Assembly (NCBI GenBank): GCA_905215795.1
Contig: CAJMRV010000046.1
Coordinates: forward strand, 1-10,294
Direction: 5' to 3'
DNA from: an uncultured bacterium
GTDB lineage: Bacteria; Pseudomonadota; Gammaproteobacteria; Burkholderiales; Burkholderiaceae_F
Length of the DNA: 10,294 bases
Made by a program: the position numbers and the translations under genes. Within the stretch, counting starts at the first letter, position 1; every line of letters starts with the position of its first letter. The notes below the pieces were generated by a model, which was given only the letters and a program-made list of their open reading frames with translations, was not told the DNA's origin and searched no databases. Below are positions 6,409 through 10,294 of this stretch, piece by piece.

Positions 6409-6600
6409 TTAATAAACCTCGGTTTCTTTAAAAAGGGTCCGTGGGGATAATCGCCCCAGCGTGGTTGTATCGTCCCCCGCGAGCCACGGTGCGGACAATG
6501 CCTGAAACGCTACGGCATCAGGGTTTTCACGCATCCGCGTTCCACGCCCGCGGCATGGTTCCGGGTGATGCTAAAAGCATCTCACGGCAAATCTCATTTG
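6409..6600 (-). other. Gap between yciB and the parvulin gene
   Basis: No coding region is supported in these 192 nt; the longest minus frames are short and without features. On the minus strand there is a GATGC/GCATC stem just after the yciB stop, without a T run, and a TGGGG/CCCCA stem (6442-6458) followed some bases later by a T5 run, possibly part of the parvulin leader. GAGGT at 6416-6420 is the parvulin ribosome site. I found no convincing promoter. Confidence 0.5.
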
Positions 6601-7206
6601 TCAATTCTGCTCCATGTCGGCGTGTTTGGTGATGAACACGGCGGAGGCAATTGTAAATACAAATGTCAGGGCGAAGAGGCCGTAGAGCTTGAAGTTGACC
6701 CAGGCCTCCACCGACATCGTGTAGACGACGGCGAGGTTGATCGCGCCCAGGGCGAACATGAAGCCGATCCAGAGCGTCTGCAGGGTCTGCCAGTCGTGCT
6801 CGGCCATGACGATCTCGGCCTTGGAGAAGGCTTTCTCGATCCAGTTGCGGCGAGTGAGGCGCGCAAAGAGGAGCATCGCGGCGAAGAGCCAGTAGAGGAT
6901 CGTGGGCTTCCACTGGATGAAGCGGCCGTCCTGGAAGTAGATCGTGAGGCCGCCGAAGACGATGATGATGAAGAGCGTGAGCCAGAAGGTCACGGCGATC
7001 TTCTTCTTCATGGCTACGTAGAAGCCCAGCTGCACGATCGTGGCGGCGATGGCGACCACGGTCGCGAGTACGATCGGGAGCACGTCGGCCCCGGTGTTCG
7101 AGAAGAAATCGAGCAGGGCGTCGGGGATGAGGCCGGGATGGTGTTCGGCGACCTGGAAGACGGCGAAGAAGGCGATGATCGGGAAGAAGTCGAGGAGAAG
7201 CTGCAT
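6601..7206 (-). CDS. yciB: YciB / IspZ septation protein A, inner-membrane protein
   Basis: The 201-residue product is very hydrophobic, with about six membrane segments (near 5-20, 44-64, 70-90, 103-116, 145-163, 173-193). The family motifs as I recall them in E. coli YciB are present: the start L-L-x-D-F-F-P, VFGGLT-x-Y/F-F near 83-91, F-I-x-W-K at 96-100, and W-V-N-F-K-x-Y/F-G-L at 169-177. YciB is an inner-membrane protein linked to cell-envelope synthesis and septation; in E. coli it interacts with elongation and division proteins. E. coli YciB is 179 residues; the extra length here is mainly a loop near residues 21-42. The start agrees with the family even though no clear ribosome site precedes the ATG at 7206. 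It is upstream of the parvulin gene and divergent from the M16 gene. Confidence 0.93.
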   Translation of the reverse strand: MQLLLDFFPIIAFFAVFQVAEHHPGLIPDALLDFFSNTGADVLPIVLATVVAIAATIVQLGFYVAMKKKIAVTFWLTLFIIIVFGGLTIYFQDGRFIQWKPTILYWLFAAMLLFARLTRRNWIEKAFSKAEIVMAEHDWQTLQTLWIGFMFALGAINLAVVYTMSVEAWVNFKLYGLFALTFVFTIASAVFITKHADMEQN

Positions 7207-7399
7207 GGGTCGGAGTGTCGAGCGGGTCGTTCGTGTTCTTTGCTAAGATTGTCGGATGTTTTTCCGGGACCGCCGGAGCCCCGACTGCGGGGATCGCGGC
7301 CGCCGGGGCCGTTGTGCCGGAGCGCTCCACATTGTAGAGCACATCCGCCGGTGCGGCCCCGTCCCGTCACGTTTTCTTTCTAATTCGGACAAAGAGACC
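7207..7399. other. Divergent gap between yciB and the M16 peptidase gene
   Basis: It probably holds promoters for both genes. On the plus strand, TCTAAT (7379-7384) is a five-of-six -10 match but has no good -35; TAAGAT (7244-7249) with an upstream TG is an extended -10 candidate. On the minus strand TACAAT (7331-7336) is a five-of-six -10 match, also lacking a good -35. Two inverted repeats are present: CCCCG/CGGGG at 7279-7292 and GGAGCGCTCC at 7319-7328. A plus frame upstream of 7400 back to 7256 is open but has low-complexity Arg-rich content unlike the family. Confidence 0.4.
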
Positions 7400-10069
7400 A
7401 TGCCATTCATTTCCACCCCGCCCGTCCACGTCGTGGAGGGCTTCAGGGAGCACCGCCTCACCAACGGCCTGCGCGTCGTCCTCTACCGCGACGACACCAA
7501 GCCCTCGACCACCGTGTGCATGACCTACCGCGTCGGTTCGCGCTGCGAGAACTACGGCGAGACGGGCATGGCCCACCTGCTCGAGCACCTCATGTTCAAG
7601 GGGAGCACGAACGTAGAGAACCCCACCAAGGAGTTCACCGACCGCGGCTTCGAGATGAACGGGAGCACCTCGCTCGACTTCACCAACTACTTCCTCACCT
7701 TCAAGAACACCGGGGACAACCTCGACTTCGCGCTCTTCTGGCACGCCGACGCGATGGTCAACTCCAACATCGCCCGCTCGGACCTCGACACCGAGATGAC
7801 GGTCGTCAGGAATGAGTACGAGATGGGTGAGAACAACCCCTTCGCGGTGCTCTTCAAGCGCGTCCAGGGCGTCGCCTTCGACTGGCACTCCTACGGGCGC
7901 CCCACTATCGGCGCGCGCTCGGACATCGAGAACGTCGAAATCGAGAACTTGAGGGCCTTCTACCGCCACTACTACCAGCCCGACAACGCCACGCTCGTCA
8001 TCGCCGGCAACTTCGAGGAGGACGAGGTCCTCGCGCTCGTCGACCGACACTTCGGCGCGATTCCGCGCCCCGAGAGGACGCTCCGTCCCGAGTGGACCGT
8101 CGAGCCCGTCCAGGACGGTGAGCGCGAAGTCGTCGTGCGCCGCCCGGGCGACGTGAAGCTCTGCCTGCTCGCCTACCATCTGCCGAGCTCCCTGAGTGCT
8201 GAATGGCAGCCCCTTGTGACCGCCACCGAGGTGATCGGTGAGGGCGTGAAGTCGCGCCTCCACAAGGCCCTCGTGAAGACCGGGAAGGCCGCCGCCGTGG
8301 GCTGCTGGCCCTTCGCCGCGCTCGATCCGAACCTCGCGCTCTTTTACGCCCAGTGCCCGCTCGAGGCGGACCTCGATGAAGTCAAGCGCATCATGGCCGA
8401 CGTCATCGAAAACGACCTCAAGCGCTCTCCCGCCACCGACGAGGAGGTCCGTCCCCTCGTCCAGGATGAGCTCACCAACTTCGAGCGCGAGTTCTCCGAC
8501 ACCGAGGAGCTCGCCACGGAGCTCTCCGACTACATTGCGCTCGGCGACTGGCGCCTCCGATTCGCGGACCGCGACGACATCGCGGGCTTGAAGACCGAGG
8601 ACGTCAACGCCGCGGCCGCGCGTTGGTTCGTCGCCTCGAACCGCACCACCGGCCTCTTCATCCCCGAAGAAAAGAGCGTGCGCGCCCCGTACGCCTCGAG
8701 GATCGACGCCGAGGAGCTCCTCGCCGGCCGTGAGTTCAATGAGGCCGACCCCAACGCGGGTGAAGCCTTCGACAGCTCGCAGGAACACATCAACCGCGCC
8801 ACGCGCCGCCTTGAACTGGGCGGCCTCAAGGTGGCGCTCCTCCCCAAGAAGAGCGCCGGGCGCACGGTCACCGTCCGCATGGACTTCGACTACGCGACCT
8901 ATCATCAGAAGAAGGCCGACCCCGACGCGATCATGATGCTCGCCACGCTCAAGTGCGGGACGCGCCACTGGAACGCCGAGAAGATCGCCGACCTCTTCAG
9001 CGAACTCAAGCTCGACGGCTCGGCCATGCGCTTCGTCACCGACCGTGAACACATCGTCGAGGCGATCGGCTTCGTCTCCGAACTCCTCGCGCATCCGACG
9101 TTCCCCGCCGACGAGGTCGCCGACGAAATCCGGAAGACCCTTACCAACTACGAGGCCATGAAGAAGGAGCCGCTCATGCTCGCGAGGAGCGTCCTCGCCG
9201 GCCACTTCAACCGCTACCCGGAGGGCGATTGGCGCCACGCCGCCACGCTCGAGGAGACGATCGCGATGATGCGCGGCGTCACCGTCGAGACGATCCGCGA
9301 CTTCTGGCGTGACGCGTTCTCGCTCGAACAGGGCCGCATCGCCGTCGTGGGCGACTTCGACGTCGAGGCGGTCGAAAAGGCCCTCGAGGAGAAGATCGCC
9401 GGTGCGAAGACCTCTCCGAAGGCCTATGAAATCGAACCCTTCGAGTACAGCGACGTCGAGCCCGCCAGGCTCGTCGTCGACACCCCCGAAAAAGAGAGCG
9501 GCGTGCTCCTCGTGAGGAACGACTTCCGACTCGAGGAGGACCCCGTCGCGAACGTGCCCTACACGGTCGCCAACTGGATCTTCGGCGGGAGCCCCGGCCT
9601 CTCGCACCGCCTCGCCACGCGCGTGCGTCAGAAGGCGGGCCTCTCCTACGGGCTCTCGAGCTTCATGGTGCTCCCGCGCCGCGACGACGTCGCGAGCTTC
9701 CGCATCGTCGTGATGGCCGCCCCGTCGAACCTCGCCGAGGCTGAATCGCTCGTCCTCGACGAACTCGAGATCGCCTTCCGCGACGGCGTCACCGCCGACG
9801 AACTCGAGAAGGCCAAGCACGGGCTCCTTGAGATGCGCGCCATGAACCGCGGCCGCGACGAGGCGATCGCCGGCAACTGGGTGCGCCTGATGGACGAGGG
9901 CCGTGACTGGACCGAATCCCTCGAAGTGGACGAAGCGATCCGCTCGCTCACCCTCGAGGAGGTCTCCGAAGCGATGCGCCGCATGTGCGACCCGGCCCTG
10001 AGGACCGTCGTCCTCGCGGGCGACGTCGCCAAGGCCGCCGCCGAAGGACGTCCCTTCGACAAGGCCTGA
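7400..10069 (+). CDS. M16 family zinc metallopeptidase, two-domain single-chain form
   Basis: The 889-residue product has two M16 units. The first (about 17-360) carries the inverted zinc motif H59-L-L-E62-H63 and, downstream, E132 and E139 with the spacing (E-x6-E, 76 residues after His63) known for pitrilysin-type enzymes. This half should bind zinc and be catalytic. The second half (about 468-870) lacks HxxEH but keeps the substrate-side Arg-x2-Arg-x-Arg and GLSYG (746-751) near residues 738-751, as expected for the non-catalytic partner half. M16 enzymes close like a clamshell on peptides; the substrate here is unknown. No signal peptide is visible, so cytoplasmic action is likely. The ATG at 7400 is chosen because the conserved fold starts 16 residues later; an earlier ATG at 7256 adds 48 Arg-rich residues with no family likeness. 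The ribosome site (AAAGAGA) is weak. Confidence 0.95.
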   Translation: MPFISTPPVHVVEGFREHRLTNGLRVVLYRDDTKPSTTVCMTYRVGSRCENYGETGMAHLLEHLMFKGSTNVENPTKEFTDRGFEMNGSTSLDFTNYFLTFKNTGDNLDFALFWHADAMVNSNIARSDLDTEMTVVRNEYEMGENNPFAVLFKRVQGVAFDWHSYGRPTIGARSDIENVEIENLRAFYRHYYQPDNATLVIAGNFEEDEVLALVDRHFGAIPRPERTLRPEWTVEPVQDGEREVVVRRPGDVKLCLLAYHLPSSLSAEWQPLVTATEVIGEGVKSRLHKALVKTGKAAAVGCWPFAALDPNLALFYAQCPLEADLDEVKRIMADVIENDLKRSPATDEEVRPLVQDELTNFEREFSDTEELATELSDYIALGDWRLRFADRDDIAGLKTEDVNAAAARWFVASNRTTGLFIPEEKSVRAPYASRIDAEELLAGREFNEADPNAGEAFDSSQEHINRATRRLELGGLKVALLPKKSAGRTVTVRMDFDYATYHQKKADPDAIMMLATLKCGTRHWNAEKIADLFSELKLDGSAMRFVTDREHIVEAIGFVSELLAHPTFPADEVADEIRKTLTNYEAMKKEPLMLARSVLAGHFNRYPEGDWRHAATLEETIAMMRGVTVETIRDFWRDAFSLEQGRIAVVGDFDVEAVEKALEEKIAGAKTSPKAYEIEPFEYSDVEPARLVVDTPEKESGVLLVRNDFRLEEDPVANVPYTVANWIFGGSPGLSHRLATRVRQKAGLSYGLSSFMVLPRRDDVASFRIVVMAAPSNLAEAESLVLDELEIAFRDGVTADELEKAKHGLLEMRAMNRGRDEAIAGNWVRLMDEGRDWTESLEVDEAIRSLTLEEVSEAMRRMCDPALRTVVLAGDVAKAAAEGRPFDKA

Positions 10070-10100
10070 GCCTGACACCACGGATCATCTCGTGACAAAG

Positions 10101-10150
10101 AACCCCCGGACGCGCCCCCTTCGTGGGACGCCGCCGGGGGTTCGTCGTTG
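10101..10150 (+). terminator. Probable Rho-independent terminator of the M16 gene
   Basis: AACCCCCGG at 10101-10109 pairs perfectly with CCGGGGGTT at 10134-10142, with partial pairing inside the 24-nt middle. The following CGTCGTTGT is only moderately T-rich. It begins about 30 nt after the M16 stop codon. Confidence 0.65.
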
Positions 10151-10264
10151 TGGGCGGCACGGATGGATTCCCCCGCTTCCTGAGGATCGTGACCAATCCG
10201 CCGTGTCGCCTCCCGGCAGGGCCCTTCAGGGGGGCCTTCCCCGATTAGTTGCGGCTCCGACTGG

Positions 10265-10294
10265 CCTTTTCCCTCGGAAAGGGTGAAAATGGTA
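10265..10294 (+). other. Possible start of a further gene at the window edge
   Basis: An ATG at 10289 is preceded by AAGGG at 10279-10283, a usable ribosome site. The site overlaps a small hairpin (CCTTTTCC at 10265-10272 with GGAAAGG at 10276-10282). Only two codons are visible, so this cannot be confirmed. The stretch 10151-10264 shows no gene or RNA that I recognise. Confidence 0.2.

Noticed and set aside
5044..6450. A plus-strand open frame of 468 codons across the parvulin gene and into the aldehyde-reductase gene
   Set aside because: It spans two genes, a terminator and a promoter on the other strand, which no real gene would do, and shows no motif.
7256..7399. Upstream extension of the M16 gene to an ATG at 7256
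   Set aside because: The extra 48 residues are Arg/Cys-rich and unlike the family, no signal peptide is gained, and the segment overlaps likely promoter sequence.
7367..10081. A minus-strand open frame of 904 codons opposite the M16 gene
   Set aside because: It is a mirror of the sense gene's GC-rich codon use, which avoids codons that read as stops on the other strand. Its content is Val/Gly/Glu/Asp/His-rich with no family motifs, while the plus strand has a full M16 protein.
10151..10264. tRNA, riboswitch or other structured RNA near the right edge
   Set aside because: No cloverleaf or known riboswitch core could be made out; only short GC-rich stems are present.

Overview
This is a GC-rich bacterial chromosomal segment of about 10.3 kb, well above 60% GC by eye with strong G/C bias at third codon positions. 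It looks like an ordinary housekeeping region of a Gram-negative proteobacterium. The periplasmic PPIase, the lipoprotein, the YihY/BrkB protein and the neighbouring yciB and parvulin genes fit a betaproteobacterium. A Sutterella-like member of Burkholderiales is a plausible guess, but I cannot prove the genus from sequence alone. I see no mobile element, CRISPR array, rRNA or tRNA.

Layout from left to right: (1) a Sel1-repeat protein on +, whose frame is open to the left edge (2-808); (2) a 367-nt gap between convergent genes with two hairpins and a possible minus-strand promoter, perhaps a small RNA gene; (3) an unrecognised lipoprotein on - (1176-2465); (4) a divergent gap with a large inverted repeat; (5) a YihY/BrkB-family inner-membrane protein on + with a cytoplasmic C-terminal domain and acidic tail (2661-4067); (6) a bidirectional terminator; (7) a YqhD-type metal-dependent NADPH aldehyde reductase on - (4192-5373) with its own strong sigma70-like promoter; (8) a secreted parvulin-type peptidylprolyl isomerase on - (5626-6408); (9) YciB (septation protein A) on - (6601-7206); (10) a divergent gap; (11) a two-domain M16 metallopeptidase on + (7400-10069) with a terminator; (12) a short tail with no clear gene, except a possible start codon at the last bases.

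Most genes look like single transcription units, each with its own hairpin terminator. The exception is yciB followed by the parvulin gene: they lie in the same direction 192 nt apart, in a neighbourhood where many betaproteobacteria carry yciB, a bolA-like gene and a PPIase gene together. Several products act at the envelope: the lipoprotein, the YihY protein, YciB and the periplasmic foldase. The aldehyde reductase is probably for detoxifying aldehydes and the M16 protein for peptide turnover. I found no convincing novel multi-gene system. The best leads are the small-RNA-like unit at about 911-1084, the uncharacterised MORN-like lipoprotein, and the operator-like palindrome beside the aldehyde-reductase promoter.
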